64,000 nucleotides of DNA, taken from NCBI RefSeq assembly GCF_011578045.1, contig NZ_CP049801.1, positions 682,001 to 746,000 of the forward strand, given 5' to 3'. The stretch comes from Acinetobacter shaoyimingii (GTDB lineage: Bacteria > Pseudomonadota > Gammaproteobacteria > Pseudomonadales > Moraxellaceae). The notes beneath the pieces are model-generated. The model was not told where the DNA came from. It worked only from the letters and a program-made list of their open reading frames with translations, and searched no databases. The position numbers and the translations under genes are program-made. Positions 9,829 through 19,281 of the stretch are shown here, piece after piece (the stretch's first letter is position 1; each line of letters begins with the position of its first letter).

Positions 9829-11298
9829 TTGCAAACTTTGCGCGCGTCAAAGTGTGGATTATCCACCACTCAATTACCTTCTTCCATTTTAGATGTTATT
9901 GATTCATTAAATAAAGCTGGCTATGAGGCTTATATAGTTGGCGGTGGTGTGCGTGACTTAATGCTTGGGTTGACCCCAAAGGATTTCGACGCCGTTACCA
10001 ATGCAACTCCATCACAAATAAAAGAAGTATTTGGTCGCCGTTGTCGTATTATCGGACGACGCTTCGAGCTTGCTCATGTCTATTCTGGCAGAGAGTTAAT
10101 TGAGGTCGCTACATTTAGAGCACCACCCAAAAAAGCAGTCACTTCTGCTGCAGGTATGATTCTGCGTGATAATAATTGGGGCACCATCGAACAAGATTTT
10201 GCACGTCGAGATTTCTCGATTAATGCGATGTACTATCAACCTCGTAAAGGCATTGTCTTAGATTTTTGTAATGCTGTAGATGATATTAAGACCAAGACAT
10301 TGCGTCTATTAGGCGATCCACAGCTTCGTTTTGAAGAAGATCCTGTACGGATGCTGCGAACTTTACGTTTTGCAGCCAAGCTGAATTTCAACATTGCGCC
10401 TGAAATTTTAGAAGTGTTTTCTGCTGAATTGACGATGCTATTACGTGATGTTTCACCACATCGTTTATACGACGAATCACAAAAATTGTTTACCATGGGG
10501 CATCTGCAACGTGTGATGCCAATGTTGATTGAATTTGGTATCTGGAAACAGCTTTTTGCAGAAATTCCACCGCAGATTTCAGATTTTATCGAGCGTGCTG
10601 CAAGTAATACAGATCAGCGCATACAAATAGGTAAGACCATCAATCCTGCATTTTTCTATGCAGTTTTGTTGTGGAAACCATTTTTAGAGCGTTGTGAGTT
10701 TTATGCAGCTAAAGGCATGGTTGCTGCTGAAGCTCGTGCTCAAGCAGGTTTGGATGTATTAAAACGCCAAGCAACACGTACCATTATTCCGCGTTTTGCT
10801 GAAACATTTATCCGTGAAGTTTGGGAAATGCAAACGCGTTTGCTCAATCCAAAACCGCAACAGATTGAAGCATTGTCTGGACATGCACGTTTCCGTGCAG
10901 GTTTTGACTTTATGTTGTTGCGTGAAAAATCAGGTGATGAAACGACACAAGGCATGGGGACATGGTGGGAAACTTACCAGAACATGTCTTTGGATGAAAG
11001 AGAGCGTGCCATTGGTCAATATAACCGCCAACGCAACAAGAGTCGTCGTAAAACTGCGTCAGTAGAAGAGCCAGCTGAAACTCAAAGCTCTGCTCGTATT
11101 GAACCTTTGGTTAAAGAGTCTGAGTCTCGTAGCCGACGTTCACGAAGCAAGCCAAACAATACTGGTTTTGAAGCACGTAAAGTCGCAAGTATTGAGAGTC
11201 AGACAGCTTCTGGTGACATCCATGCAGATCATCCAATATTGAAACGTAAACGTGTTCAACGTGATTTGAAAAAAGTGGTTTTTGGTCCAACACAATGA
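9829..11298 (+). CDS. pcnB: Poly(A) polymerase PcnB
   Basis: Adds 3' poly(A) tails that promote RNA decay. The class II nucleotidyltransferase head has the GGGVRDLMLG motif (residues 39-48) and the metal-binding DFDAVTNA; the RNA-binding neck follows. The basic C-terminal tail (roughly residues 400-489, rich in Arg/Lys/Ser) is typical of PcnB rather than tRNA nucleotidyltransferase. Start chosen as TTG 9829 because TAGGAG lies 10 nt upstream and no ATG precedes the catalytic domain. The stop overlaps the folK start (ATGA). Confidence 0.92.
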   Translation: MQTLRASKCGLSTTQLPSSILDVIDSLNKAGYEAYIVGGGVRDLMLGLTPKDFDAVTNATPSQIKEVFGRRCRIIGRRFELAHVYSGRELIEVATFRAPPKKAVTSAAGMILRDNNWGTIEQDFARRDFSINAMYYQPRKGIVLDFCNAVDDIKTKTLRLLGDPQLRFEEDPVRMLRTLRFAAKLNFNIAPEILEVFSAELTMLLRDVSPHRLYDESQKLFTMGHLQRVMPMLIEFGIWKQLFAEIPPQISDFIERAASNTDQRIQIGKTINPAFFYAVLLWKPFLERCEFYAAKGMVAAEARAQAGLDVLKRQATRTIIPRFAETFIREVWEMQTRLLNPKPQQIEALSGHARFRAGFDFMLLREKSGDETTQGMGTWWETYQNMSLDERERAIGQYNRQRNKSRRKTASVEEPAETQSSARIEPLVKESESRSRRSRSKPNNTGFEARKVASIESQTASGDIHADHPILKRKRVQRDLKKVVFGPTQ

Positions 11299-11783
11299 GC
11301 ACAGTGACGTATATTGGATTGGGAAGCAATTTGGGCGACTCAAAGCAACTTTTAGCTGATGCTGTTCAACAGCTTAAACAATTTGGTGCAGTAAAAGTAT
11401 CAAAGCTGTATCGAAGTCCGCCTATGGGACCTCAAGATCAGCCGTATTATTTTAATGCTGTCGCTCAGTTGGTCACAGCTTTAGCTCCACTTGCATTATT
11501 GGATGAATTACAAAAAATAGAAAATGAATCGGGTCGAGTACGTTTGCGCCATTGGGGCGAACGTACTTTGGATCTCGATTTGATTTTATATGGAGAGGAA
11601 AACATTCAAAATGAACGTCTCACTGTACCGCATGTCGGTATGATGGAGCGAGATTTTGTATTAGTGCCTTTGTTGGATTTAGATGCTTCATTACAAGTAA
11701 ATGGTCAGCAAATCAAAGATTCTGACGTACTCAAGCACACGACATTGACTGTGCTCGCAGATGAATCTTGGGTCAATATTTAA
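11295..11783 (+). CDS. folK: 6-hydroxymethyl-7,8-dihydropterin pyrophosphokinase
   Basis: HPPK, the folate-pathway kinase transferring pyrophosphate from ATP to hydroxymethyldihydropterin. Diagnostic stretches are YIGLGSNLGDS at the N-terminus, YRSPPMGPQDQPYYFNAVA (residues 37-55) and RHWGERTLDLDLILYG near residue 85, with the two metal-binding Asp residues in DLDLIL. 162 residues, normal size. Translation is coupled to pcnB by ATGA overlap; panB follows 40 bp later, a pcnB-folK-panBC order found in many gammaproteobacteria. Confidence 0.95.
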   Translation: MSTVTYIGLGSNLGDSKQLLADAVQQLKQFGAVKVSKLYRSPPMGPQDQPYYFNAVAQLVTALAPLALLDELQKIENESGRVRLRHWGERTLDLDLILYGEENIQNERLTVPHVGMMERDFVLVPLLDLDASLQVNGQQIKDSDVLKHTTLTVLADESWVNI

Positions 11784-11823
11784 TTTAAGCATGTTCTAAG
11801 GAACTGATTTAGAGGACATCTTC

Positions 11824-12633
11824 ATGATTAGTCTGAGCGATTTAAGACAATTCAAACAACAAGGTCGCAAGTTTTCTTGCTTGACTTGTTATGATGCAAG
11901 CATGGCAAAAGCAATGGAAATTGCTGAAATTGATAGTATTCTTATCGGTGATTCGCTGGGTATGACAGTACAAGGTCATGATTCAACATTGCCTGTGACT
12001 GTTGCAGATATGGCATATCACACCAGTGTTGTACGTCGTGGGAATCAACATTCATTTATCATGACTGATTTGCCATTCATGAGCTATGCCACTTTAAATG
12101 ATGCTCTAATAAACGCACGTACTGTGATGCAAGCTGGCGCTCAAATGGTCAAGATGGAAGGTGGTGCATGGCTCAGTGAAACCGTTGAAGTACTCACTCG
12201 AAACGGTATTCCGGTTTGTATTCACTTGGGTTTAACACCGCAGTCTGTGCATGTGTTTGGTGGTTATAAACTTCAAGCCAAGACCCGTTCTGCGGCAGAT
12301 CAATTGATTGCAGACTGTAAAGCTGTGGTTGAAGCAGGTGCTGCTATTTTATTGCTTGAATGTGTTCCAGCACAGTTAGGTCAAGAAATTAGTGCGTTAT
12401 TTCCAAATGTTCCTGTGATTGGTATTGGCGCGGGTGCAGAGACAGATGGACAAGTCTTGGTGGTTCAAGACATGTTAGGTCTGACATTTGGACGTGTTGC
12501 TCGTTTTGTACGTAACTTTATGAAAGAGCAATCTGGCGAAACTGCAATTATGGATGCCTTTAAAGCATATCATCTTGCTGTTCAAGACAAATCCTTCCCT
12601 GCGAAAGAACATACGTTCCAAGTTGAACTGTAA
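11824..12633 (+). CDS. panB: 3-methyl-2-oxobutanoate hydroxymethyltransferase
   Basis: First step of pantothenate synthesis: methylene-THF-dependent hydroxymethylation of alpha-ketoisovalerate to ketopantoate. TIM-barrel signatures LTCYDASMAKAMEIA, IGDSLGMTVQGHDSTLPVT (Mg-binding Asp) and VKMEGG are present, as is the C-terminal GIGAGAETDGQVLVVQDMLG. 269 residues, full length. The ATG follows a GAGGA-type site and panC lies 33 bp downstream, so the two pathway genes form an operon. Confidence 0.96.
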   Translation: MISLSDLRQFKQQGRKFSCLTCYDASMAKAMEIAEIDSILIGDSLGMTVQGHDSTLPVTVADMAYHTSVVRRGNQHSFIMTDLPFMSYATLNDALINARTVMQAGAQMVKMEGGAWLSETVEVLTRNGIPVCIHLGLTPQSVHVFGGYKLQAKTRSAADQLIADCKAVVEAGAAILLLECVPAQLGQEISALFPNVPVIGIGAGAETDGQVLVVQDMLGLTFGRVARFVRNFMKEQSGETAIMDAFKAYHLAVQDKSFPAKEHTFQVEL

Positions 12634-12666
12634 CTCGTCGAAATGTATCAAGCTGAGCTGTAAAAA

Positions 12667-13512
12667 ATGAAAACTGAAACAACGATCCAAGGTTTATCTG
12701 CATCATTAAGTAAAGCGCGTAGTTCGCGAAAGACGATTGGCTTCGTACCAACGATGGGTAATCTACACGAAGGTCATTTAAATCTGGTTCGTGAAGCACG
12801 AAACTTATGCGATGTCGTTGTTGTCAGTATTTTCGTGAATCCAATTCAGTTTGGTCCAAACGAGGATTTCGATAGTTATCCTCGAACTTTGGATCAAGAC
12901 AGTCAGCTCCTAGCTGAAGTTGGATGTGACATTGTGTTTGCACCGTCTGTTGAGCAAATGTATGGTGGTCAGTCACGTTTAACCAATATCAGCGTAAGCG
13001 ATATCACCAATGATTTGTGTGGCGCACAGCGACCAGGTCATTTTGATGGCGTGGCTGTGATTGTGACCAAATTGTTTAATATCGTACAACCAAATTTTGC
13101 ATTCTTTGGTCAAAAAGATTATCAGCAATTGGCCGTGATTAAACAGATGGTTGCAGATTTGAATATGCCAATTGAAGTGATTGGTGTACCCATTACTCGT
13201 GCGGAAGACGGTCTTGCTTTAAGTTCACGCAATGGTTATTTGTCCGATGAACAGCGTCAAACAGCACCAGCGATTTATAAAGCTTTGAAAAATGCTGAAG
13301 CCGAATTAAAAGCAGGTCAAGCTTTGGCAGATGTTATTGCGAATATTAAAGCAGATTTAGTTGCGAACGGCTTTGAAATTGACTATGTAGAAGCGCGCAC
13401 ACCAATGCTACAAACGATTGATCAATTTGATCAAGATGTGGTTATATTTGTGGCGGCGAAATTAGGTAAAACACGCTTAATTGATAATATTCAAGTGGCG
13501 TTCGTAGTTTAA
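12667..13512 (+). CDS. panC: Pantothenate synthetase
   Basis: ATP-dependent condensation of pantoate and beta-alanine. It has the nucleotidyltransferase HIGH-like motif [11 protein letters not shown] (residues 30-40), the [13 protein letters not shown] pantoate loop, the FGQKDYQQL signature and the KMSKS-like loop ALSSRNGYL. 281 residues is the family norm. Last gene of the panBC pair; about 100 bp separate it from rapZ, where a new promoter may lie. Confidence 0.96.
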   Translation: MKTETTIQGLSASLSKARSSRKTIGFVPTMGNLHEGHLNLVREARNLCDVVVVSIFVNPIQFGPNEDFDSYPRTLDQDSQLLAEVGCDIVFAPSVEQMYGGQSRLTNISVSDITNDLCGAQRPGHFDGVAVIVTKLFNIVQPNFAFFGQKDYQQLAVIKQMVADLNMPIEVIGVPITRAEDGLALSSRNGYLSDEQRQTAPAIYKALKNAEAELKAGQALADVIANIKADLVANGFEIDYVEARTPMLQTIDQFDQDVVIFVAAKLGKTRLIDNIQVAFVV

Positions 13513-13609
13513 AAGCTATTTAAAGTTTGAGTGGCGTTGATTTACTGAAACTTAATAGTATTCTAGAGCACACGTTTTAGAGTATTAAAATATAAATTGG
13601 GGGAGTGCT

Positions 13610-14461
13610 ATGAAACGCATATTGATCGTTACAGGACAATCAGGTTCAGGTAAGTCATCTGCATTGCAGGTACTTGAGGATCTAGGTTATTACTGTATTG
13701 ATAATTTGCCTTTAGCATTGCTCCCTGAAATTGTCGGAAAACTAGATCAAGAAAATAATTTAGAATTGTTGGCCTTGGGGGTTGATGTACGAAGTACACG
13801 TGCTGATCTGCAAGAATTTGATCAGGTTTTTCACCAATTACAAAATCATGGTGAAGTGGATGTCATTTATCTGACGACCAAAGATCAAGAGCTCATTGCT
13901 CGCTTTAGTTCGTCGCGTCGACCGCATCCGCTTGCCAATCGCTTTAAAAGTTTAAATGAATGTATTCAAGAAGAAAAACAACTGTTGCTTCCGATTCAAC
14001 TCAAAGCCACAGTACATATAGATACTTCTGATAAAAGTGTTCATGACTTAAAAGATACATTATTATCTAAGCTTGGACAGGTCGATAATCTGATTGTGAT
14101 TTTACAGTCTTTCGGCTATAAACACGGCATTCCGCTGGATACAGATTTTGTCTTTGATGTTCGACATTTGCCCAATCCACATTGGGATTTAGAACTTCGG
14201 AAATACTCCGGTTTAGATGAGCCTGTTCAAAATTTCTTGGCATCTCAAAATCAAACCAATGAGATGTTTCAAGATCTGTATGTTTTTTTAGAAAAATGGT
14301 TACCTGCTTTCGCAGAAGGTCACCGACATTATATAACGGTATCTATTGGATGTACGGGTGGGCAGCATCGCTCCGTATATATTGTGGATAGACTAAAAAA
14401 AGCGCTTGAGGCAAAATGGTCTATTCAAGTCTTGCACAGAGAAATGAAGCACTGGTCATGA
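13610..14461 (+). CDS. rapZ: RNase adapter / nucleotide-binding protein RapZ
   Basis: RapZ family P-loop protein. In E. coli it guides RNase E to the sRNA GlmZ to tune GlmS. Walker A is GQSGSGKSS (residues 9-17), a DVRSTRADL segment follows, and the C-terminal domain has the signature [11 protein letters not shown]...[11 protein letters not shown] used for RNA and sugar-phosphate binding. 283 residues. The ATG follows GGGGAG. Its stop overlaps the NPr start by ATGA, the classic rapZ-npr arrangement of the nitrogen PTS cluster, although rpoN, hpf and ptsN are not next to it here. Confidence 0.94.
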   Translation: MKRILIVTGQSGSGKSSALQVLEDLGYYCIDNLPLALLPEIVGKLDQENNLELLALGVDVRSTRADLQEFDQVFHQLQNHGEVDVIYLTTKDQELIARFSSSRRPHPLANRFKSLNECIQEEKQLLLPIQLKATVHIDTSDKSVHDLKDTLLSKLGQVDNLIVILQSFGYKHGIPLDTDFVFDVRHLPNPHWDLELRKYSGLDEPVQNFLASQNQTNEMFQDLYVFLEKWLPAFAEGHRHYITVSIGCTGGQHRSVYIVDRLKKALEAKWSIQVLHREMKHWS

Positions 14462-14727
14462 TTGACACAACTGTTGACGTAATTAACAAATTAGGATTAC
14501 ATGCGCGGGCATCTGGAAAGCTCATCGAAGTCACAACCAAATTTCGTTCATCGATTAAAATTGGGAAGGGCGATAAGCTTGTTGATGCGAAAAATATTAT
14601 GTCATTGCTGATGCTCGGTGCAGGCAAGGGTACAACTTTACGTTTAGTGCTTGATGGCGCAGATGAAGAGAAAGCTTTATCTGAAATTCAAGCATTATTC
14701 GCAGCAAAATTTTACGAGGCAGAATAA
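14458..14727 (+). CDS. HPr-family phosphocarrier NPr of the nitrogen PTS
   Basis: 89-residue HPr-like protein accepting phosphate from EI-Ntr on the active-site histidine H15 ([10 protein letters not shown]). The Ser-phosphorylation-site region ([17 protein letters not shown]) is near residue 45. An open frame extends upstream to 14416 inside rapZ, but ATG 14458, overlapping the rapZ stop as ATGA, gives exactly the family N-terminus. The gene would be called npr or ptsO. It is translationally coupled to rapZ and followed 2 bp later by darP. Confidence 0.92.
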   Translation: MIDTTVDVINKLGLHARASGKLIEVTTKFRSSIKIGKGDKLVDAKNIMSLLMLGAGKGTTLRLVLDGADEEKALSEIQALFAAKFYEAE

Positions 14728-14729
14728 TC

Positions 14730-15266
14730 GTGGCACGTCGAACGCAACGTTTTACTGAAGATGATTTTGAATCTTTAGAAGGACGTGCAAGCAAAACCGA
14801 ACAAAAGAAAGCTGTGCAACGCATGGCTGCTTTAGGTTCGCAACTCGCAGAGTTGCCGAAAAAGAAAATTGAACAACTTCCAGTGGAAGAACGTTTAATT
14901 GAAGCACTTTTAGATGTGCAACTCATTACTTCACACGAAGCACGTCGTCGCCAATTCTTACGTATTGGCAAGTTGCTTCGTAATGAAGACGAAACCATGA
15001 TTTTGTCTTATTTAACTCCTCAACAAGGACTAAAAAAGCAAGCGCAATTATTACGTTGGGTCGATCGTATGATCGCTCAAGGTGACCCTGCGATTAAAGA
15101 ATTCATGAAAATGCATAAGGCAGCTGAACATCATGCGATCCGTCAGCATATTTTGCGTGTACAACGTGATATTCAGAAAAACTTGGGTGAAGATGCGATT
15201 GCTGAGTCTAAGCAAGGACTCACCAATTATGTTCAGCAAGTAGCGCTTATTTCTGAAAATTCTTAA
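14730..15266 (+). CDS. darP: Ribosome biogenesis factor DarP/YjgA
   Basis: DUF615 family, a 50S-subunit-associated protein acting late in large-subunit assembly. The predicted all-helical 178-residue sequence shows family stretches such as KKIEQLPVEERLIEAL and ARRRQFLRIGKLLRNED. Start is GTG at 14730, two bases after the NPr stop, with a GAGG-type site within the end of npr. The first residues (ARRTQRFTEDDFE) are similar to those of homologues that start with an acidic/basic tail. A strong terminator follows, closing rapZ-npr-darP. Confidence 0.9.
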   Translation: MARRTQRFTEDDFESLEGRASKTEQKKAVQRMAALGSQLAELPKKKIEQLPVEERLIEALLDVQLITSHEARRRQFLRIGKLLRNEDETMILSYLTPQQGLKKQAQLLRWVDRMIAQGDPAIKEFMKMHKAAEHHAIRQHILRVQRDIQKNLGEDAIAESKQGLTNYVQQVALISENS

Positions 15267-15281
15267 TTGATTGTTATTGTT

Positions 15282-15311
15282 AAAACAGCGACGTTATGTC
15301 GCTGTTTTTAT
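15282..15311 (+). terminator. Terminator after darP
   Basis: Perfect 11-bp stem AAAACAGCGAC/GTCGCTGTTTT with a 5-nt loop and trailing T-rich tract, 16 bp after the darP stop. Confidence 0.92.
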
Positions 15312-15350
15312 TTTACTTCTACGTTTTAACTGAGAAATGAGCATTATATT

Positions 15351-15872
15351 ATGGGCTTAGAAATCCCAGAACAACTGCAAAACTTAAATGCCAATTGTGG
15401 TTTGTATGCCGTATGGATGATCCTGCAACATTGTGATATTGAGCTTGATATTCAAGATCTCGCAAATGTCTGTAACTATGATCCTGAAAATGGAACATTT
15501 ACCATCGGATTGGCGGTTGGTCTTAAGAAAATGGGTTTTAAAGTCGCTTTTTATACAGAAGATGATTTGCATAAAGACCCAAGAGAATTACCAAGCTATC
15601 GTGATGCCGAACGGTTACAGATTCCGATTCATGAACCGCTTAGCTATGCAGACATTCAACATGCCATTGAAACTGGGCATTGGGTGATTGTGTATTACGA
15701 CCTTTTGGATGGCGTTGGCAATCACTCTTTAGTTTACGATATCAATAATCAAGAGATTAGTTTCTTCGATCACTTCGATGTGATGACGCCAAAAGTTTTT
15801 CAACAGCAACGTCAAGCGGAAGGGATTTGTCAGCAAGCAATTGTGATCAGTCGTGAATTTTCTGCGCTTTAA
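15351..15872 (+). CDS. Peptidase C39-like cysteine peptidase fold protein
   Basis: 173-residue cytoplasmic protein with the layout of a papain/C39-type cysteine peptidase. The nucleophile candidate is C16 in NANCGLYA, the histidine is H125 in GNHSLVYD, and the acidic partner is about D140 in ISFFDHFD. There is no signal peptide, transporter domain or neighbouring bacteriocin gene, so it is not obviously a double-glycine leader protease. It stands alone between two terminators. The fold assignment is by motif spacing only; activity is unproven. Confidence 0.7.
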   Translation: MGLEIPEQLQNLNANCGLYAVWMILQHCDIELDIQDLANVCNYDPENGTFTIGLAVGLKKMGFKVAFYTEDDLHKDPRELPSYRDAERLQIPIHEPLSYADIQHAIETGHWVIVYYDLLDGVGNHSLVYDINNQEISFFDHFDVMTPKVFQQQRQAEGICQQAIVISREFSAL

Positions 15873-15916
15873 TTTTTGTGCCTTAAATCTTTCTGTTGAG
15901 ACAGATTAAAACATAA

Positions 15917-15946
15917 TAAAAAACGACCTTTAAAGATCGTTTTTTA
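15917..15946. terminator. Bidirectional terminator
   Basis: Stem AAAAAACGA(C)C.../...(A)TCGTTTTTT flanked by A and T runs on both sides, placed between the convergent C39-like gene and the acyl-CoA ligase gene. One mismatch inside the stem. Confidence 0.85.
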
Positions 15947-15969
15947 TCTTTAATGAAACACTCTTAGCG

Positions 15970-17619
15970 TTAACTAAATTCGCCTACGGAACGTTCTTTC
16001 GCCCAATCTCTTAATATGAATTTTTGTAGTTTACCTGTCGATGTTTTTGGAATTTCAGTAATCACGACATCTTTAGGCACTTTGAATCGTGCTAAATGTT
16101 GTTTACAGAATTCAATAATTTCTTCAGGGCTTGCAGTTTTACCTTCTTTAAGCTCAATAAAAGCACAAGGCACTTCTTGCCAACGTGGGTCGGGTTTTGC
16201 AACCACAGCAGCAGTCAGAACAGCAGGGTGCTGATACAGAATTTCTTCAACTTCAAGTGAAGAAATATTTTCCCCACCTGAAATAATCACGTCTTTAGAG
16301 CGATCAGTAATTTTGGCGTAGCCATCAGGTTGGCTGACAGCGAGGTCGCCAGTATGGAACCATCCACCTGCAAAGGCTTCTTCAGTGGCTTCTTTATTTT
16401 TCAAATAACCTTTCATGACAATGTTGCCACGGAACATGATTTCGCCCATGGTTTGTCCGTCATGCGGAACTGGTTCCATGGTTTCAGGGTCGATCACTTT
16501 CATACCATCTTGAAGCGGATAAGGCACACCTTGACGGGAATGTAACTGTGCTTGTTCTTGAATAGAAAGATCAGACCAACCTGCTTGCGATGCACACAAT
16601 GCTGATGGGCCATAAGTCTCTGTCAAGCCATAAACATGAGTCACATTGATTCCCAAATTACGCATACCTTCAATAATGGCAGCGGGAGGTGCAGCGCCTG
16701 CGACCATCACTTCAACACGGTGTTCAATCGGTTTTCTTTTTTCTTCAGGTGTGTTGATCATCATCGACAGTACGATTGGCGCGCCGCAGAAATAATCGAC
16801 TTTATGTTCTGAAATTAATTTAAAAATGAGTTCAGGATCGACCTTACGTAAGCAGATGTTGGTACCACCATTGGCTGCCATGGTCCAACCAAAACACCAA
16901 CCATTGCAGTGGAACAGTGGCAATGTCCAAAGATAGGTCGCACGAGGCGTCATCCCACAGGCAATGATGTTACTGGCGGCGTTGATATAAGCCCCACGGT
17001 GATGGTAAACCACACCCTTAGGGTTGCCAGTCGTCCCAGAGGTATAACTTAAGCTAATGGCATCCCATTCATCTTGAGGTAAATGCCATTCAAAGTTTGC
17101 ATCACCATTTTTGAGCCATTCTTCGTATTCAATCTTTCCAATGGATTGTGCAGTGGCATTGCCTTCATATTCGGCATCTGCTACATCAATCACGTAAATT
17201 TCTTGCGAGACCTGTTGCAATGCTTCTTTGGCTAAAACTGCAAATTCAGGGTCAACCAAAAGAACTTTAGCTTCAGAATGCTCAAGCATGAATGCCAATG
17301 TTTTTGCATCTAAGCGAGTGTTTAAGGTGTTGAGTACAGCGCCTGCCATTGGTACAGCAAAGTGCGCTTCAAGCATGGCAGGTACGTTTGGAAGCAGAAC
17401 TGAAACGGTATCATTTTTGCCAACACCTAGATTTTGTAATTGATGGGCAAATTGACGACAACGATTATATTTTTCACGCCATGAAATGCGTCGAGCACCA
17501 TGAATCATCGCATCCTGATCTGGGTAAATATAAGCAGCGCGTTCAAGATAACGTAATGGTGAAAGTGCGACAAAATTAGCGGGAGTTCTTGGCAATTCGT
17601 CGTACGGGCTTAAATTCAT
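15970..17619 (-). CDS. AMP-dependent acyl-CoA ligase
   Basis: ANL-superfamily ligase forming acyl-adenylate and then acyl-CoA. The P-loop-like motif A3 is LSYTSGTTGNPKGVVYHH (about residue 180). YGLTETYG (A5) and the A7/A8 hinge WFHTGDLA...ITDRSKDVIISGGENIS follow, and the catalytic lysine is in PKTSTGKLQKF near the C-terminus. The closest named groups are medium/long-chain fatty-acyl-CoA ligases (FadD-like or DmdB-like); the substrate cannot be read from sequence. ATG at 17619 is preceded by TTGGAAAAA and starts a normal 549-residue protein; an upstream ATG at 17655 has no ribosome site. Confidence 0.88.
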   Translation of the reverse strand: MNLSPYDELPRTPANFVALSPLRYLERAAYIYPDQDAMIHGARRISWREKYNRCRQFAHQLQNLGVGKNDTVSVLLPNVPAMLEAHFAVPMAGAVLNTLNTRLDAKTLAFMLEHSEAKVLLVDPEFAVLAKEALQQVSQEIYVIDVADAEYEGNATAQSIGKIEYEEWLKNGDANFEWHLPQDEWDAISLSYTSGTTGNPKGVVYHHRGAYINAASNIIACGMTPRATYLWTLPLFHCNGWCFGWTMAANGGTNICLRKVDPELIFKLISEHKVDYFCGAPIVLSMMINTPEEKRKPIEHRVEVMVAGAAPPAAIIEGMRNLGINVTHVYGLTETYGPSALCASQAGWSDLSIQEQAQLHSRQGVPYPLQDGMKVIDPETMEPVPHDGQTMGEIMFRGNIVMKGYLKNKEATEEAFAGGWFHTGDLAVSQPDGYAKITDRSKDVIISGGENISSLEVEEILYQHPAVLTAAVVAKPDPRWQEVPCAFIELKEGKTASPEEIIEFCKQHLARFKVPKDVVITEIPKTSTGKLQKFILRDWAKERSVGEFS

Positions 17620-17655
17620 TTTTTCCAATCCATCTTCATTTTTATAATCCTGCAT

Positions 17656-17984
17656 AAAAGATATGCAAAAAATGAATACATTACATTTATCCTTTAGTCG
17701 AGCTCAGACATGTTTTTTAATCACGAGAATAATCAAATAATTTCAATTTTATGATTTATGGTTCAATTTGATACTTTGAGTATTTATGACAGAACAATCT
17801 ATACCATTAAATTAAAAATAGGTTACATTCTAATTTGAGATAAAAAATCATCATAATGACAGATGCTAAGCCACGGAATAGCTTAGTGATCAGGCAATCT
17901 CAGCATCAGTTGCGAAATAAAACAACAAAACACAGATCTGTATCAAGATAGTGCCAATAAGAGTGCAGTAATGGAGTACGCAAT
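17656..17984. other. Divergent promoter region, nothing else seen
   Basis: About 330 bp between the acyl-CoA ligase (leftward) and the FAD oxidase (rightward). It is AT-rich with no credible ORF and presumably contains both promoters. A GGAG ribosome site precedes the ATG at 17985. I see no clear operator repeat. Confidence 0.5.
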
Positions 17985-19271
17985 ATGAATCTAAATCCAG
18001 ATCATGGATGGTCAAACTGGTCGGGTTACTGCCAATCACAGCCAAAGAAAATTGTGACTCCAAATGATCTAGAACAGTTACAAACGATGGTTGCTGAACA
18101 TGAAAAAATTCGAGTCGTTGGTGCAGGACATTCTTTTACACCGTTGGTTCAAACCAATGAAACCCTGATTTCTTTGGATCGATTTTCCAATGTACATCAT
18201 GTAGATCAGACGACATGCCAAAGTACTTTAGGCGCTGGGATTCGTTTGTATGATTTGGGTGCTTATCTTCAACCTTATGATCAGGCATTGATCAATCAAG
18301 GTGATATTGATCAGCAAAGTTTGGCAGGCGCAATCTCTACAGGAACGCATGGGACTGGAGCAGATTTACAGTGTCTTTCAGCATATGTCGAAGGGTTTGA
18401 GTTGTTAAAAGCCAATGGAGAATTGATCCAATGTTCAAGGAATGAAAATATCGATATCTTTCATGCGGGGAGGGTGGCACTGGGTAGCTTGGGAATTTTG
18501 ACCAAAATCACCATGCAGAATCGTGCCAAATATAAATTAAAAGAAAGGATTCAACTTGCACCTGTACAGGAGAGTCTGGATCAATTTACAGCGTTAATGA
18601 AAACGCATCGACATTTGGAATACTTTATTTTTCCTTATACGAATCAATTGATGTTGAAAACTTTAGATCTCACAGAAGATGAAATTCGACCACGAGTTGA
18701 ATCTAAGCCTTCAGAAGATCAATTACTGAAATGGTGCTGTGAAATATCGCAAAAAATGCCTTTTTTGACTGGGTATTTACAGAACTTGGTGGGTGTATTT
18801 GTCAAACCGACCGAGTTTGTGAATTGGTCGAGTGAAATTTTTGCTTCACCTCGTGATACCAAGTTTAATGAGATGGAGTATCAGATTCCCATTGAGCATG
18901 GTATCGAATGTGTCAAAGAAGTCATTGCCACTTTCAAGAAGTTTAAGATCAATTCATTTTTTCCTATCGAATTGAGAGTGGTGAAAGGGGATGATATTTG
19001 GTTGAGCCCTTTTTATCAGCAGGACAGTATTTCAATTTCAGTGCATCAATATTTTAAGCAATCACCACGCAAAGTTTTTGATTTGATAGAACCCATTTTC
19101 CAGAAATATCATGGACGTCCACACTGGGCCAAAATGCATCAGCTCAATCAAAGACAACTGAAAGCCTTATATCCCAAATGGAATGACTTTATTGAGATTG
19201 GTGCTGCTGTAGATCCACAGAAGAAATTTCTAAATCCATATTTAGAACATTTGATGATGGCAAAGATTTAG
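17985..19271 (+). CDS. ALO-type FAD-linked oxidase (sugar-lactone/alditol oxidase family)
   Basis: Vanillyl-alcohol-oxidase-fold flavoprotein of 428 residues with an N-terminal FAD-binding domain. VVGAGHSFTP places H49 where alditol oxidases bind FAD covalently, and ISTGTHGTG is the second FAD loop. The C-terminal D-arabinono-1,4-lactone oxidase domain carries the signature HWAKMH near residue 383. No signal peptide, so probably cytosolic. It lies 10 bp before an alanine-racemase-fold gene, so the pair forms a small operon. The true substrate is unknown; lactone or polyol oxidation is family inference. Confidence 0.82.
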   Translation: MNLNPDHGWSNWSGYCQSQPKKIVTPNDLEQLQTMVAEHEKIRVVGAGHSFTPLVQTNETLISLDRFSNVHHVDQTTCQSTLGAGIRLYDLGAYLQPYDQALINQGDIDQQSLAGAISTGTHGTGADLQCLSAYVEGFELLKANGELIQCSRNENIDIFHAGRVALGSLGILTKITMQNRAKYKLKERIQLAPVQESLDQFTALMKTHRHLEYFIFPYTNQLMLKTLDLTEDEIRPRVESKPSEDQLLKWCCEISQKMPFLTGYLQNLVGVFVKPTEFVNWSSEIFASPRDTKFNEMEYQIPIEHGIECVKEVIATFKKFKINSFFPIELRVVKGDDIWLSPFYQQDSISISVHQYFKQSPRKVFDLIEPIFQKYHGRPHWAKMHQLNQRQLKALYPKWNDFIEIGAAVDPQKKFLNPYLEHLMMAKI

Positions 19272-19281
19272 AGGCGCTGAG

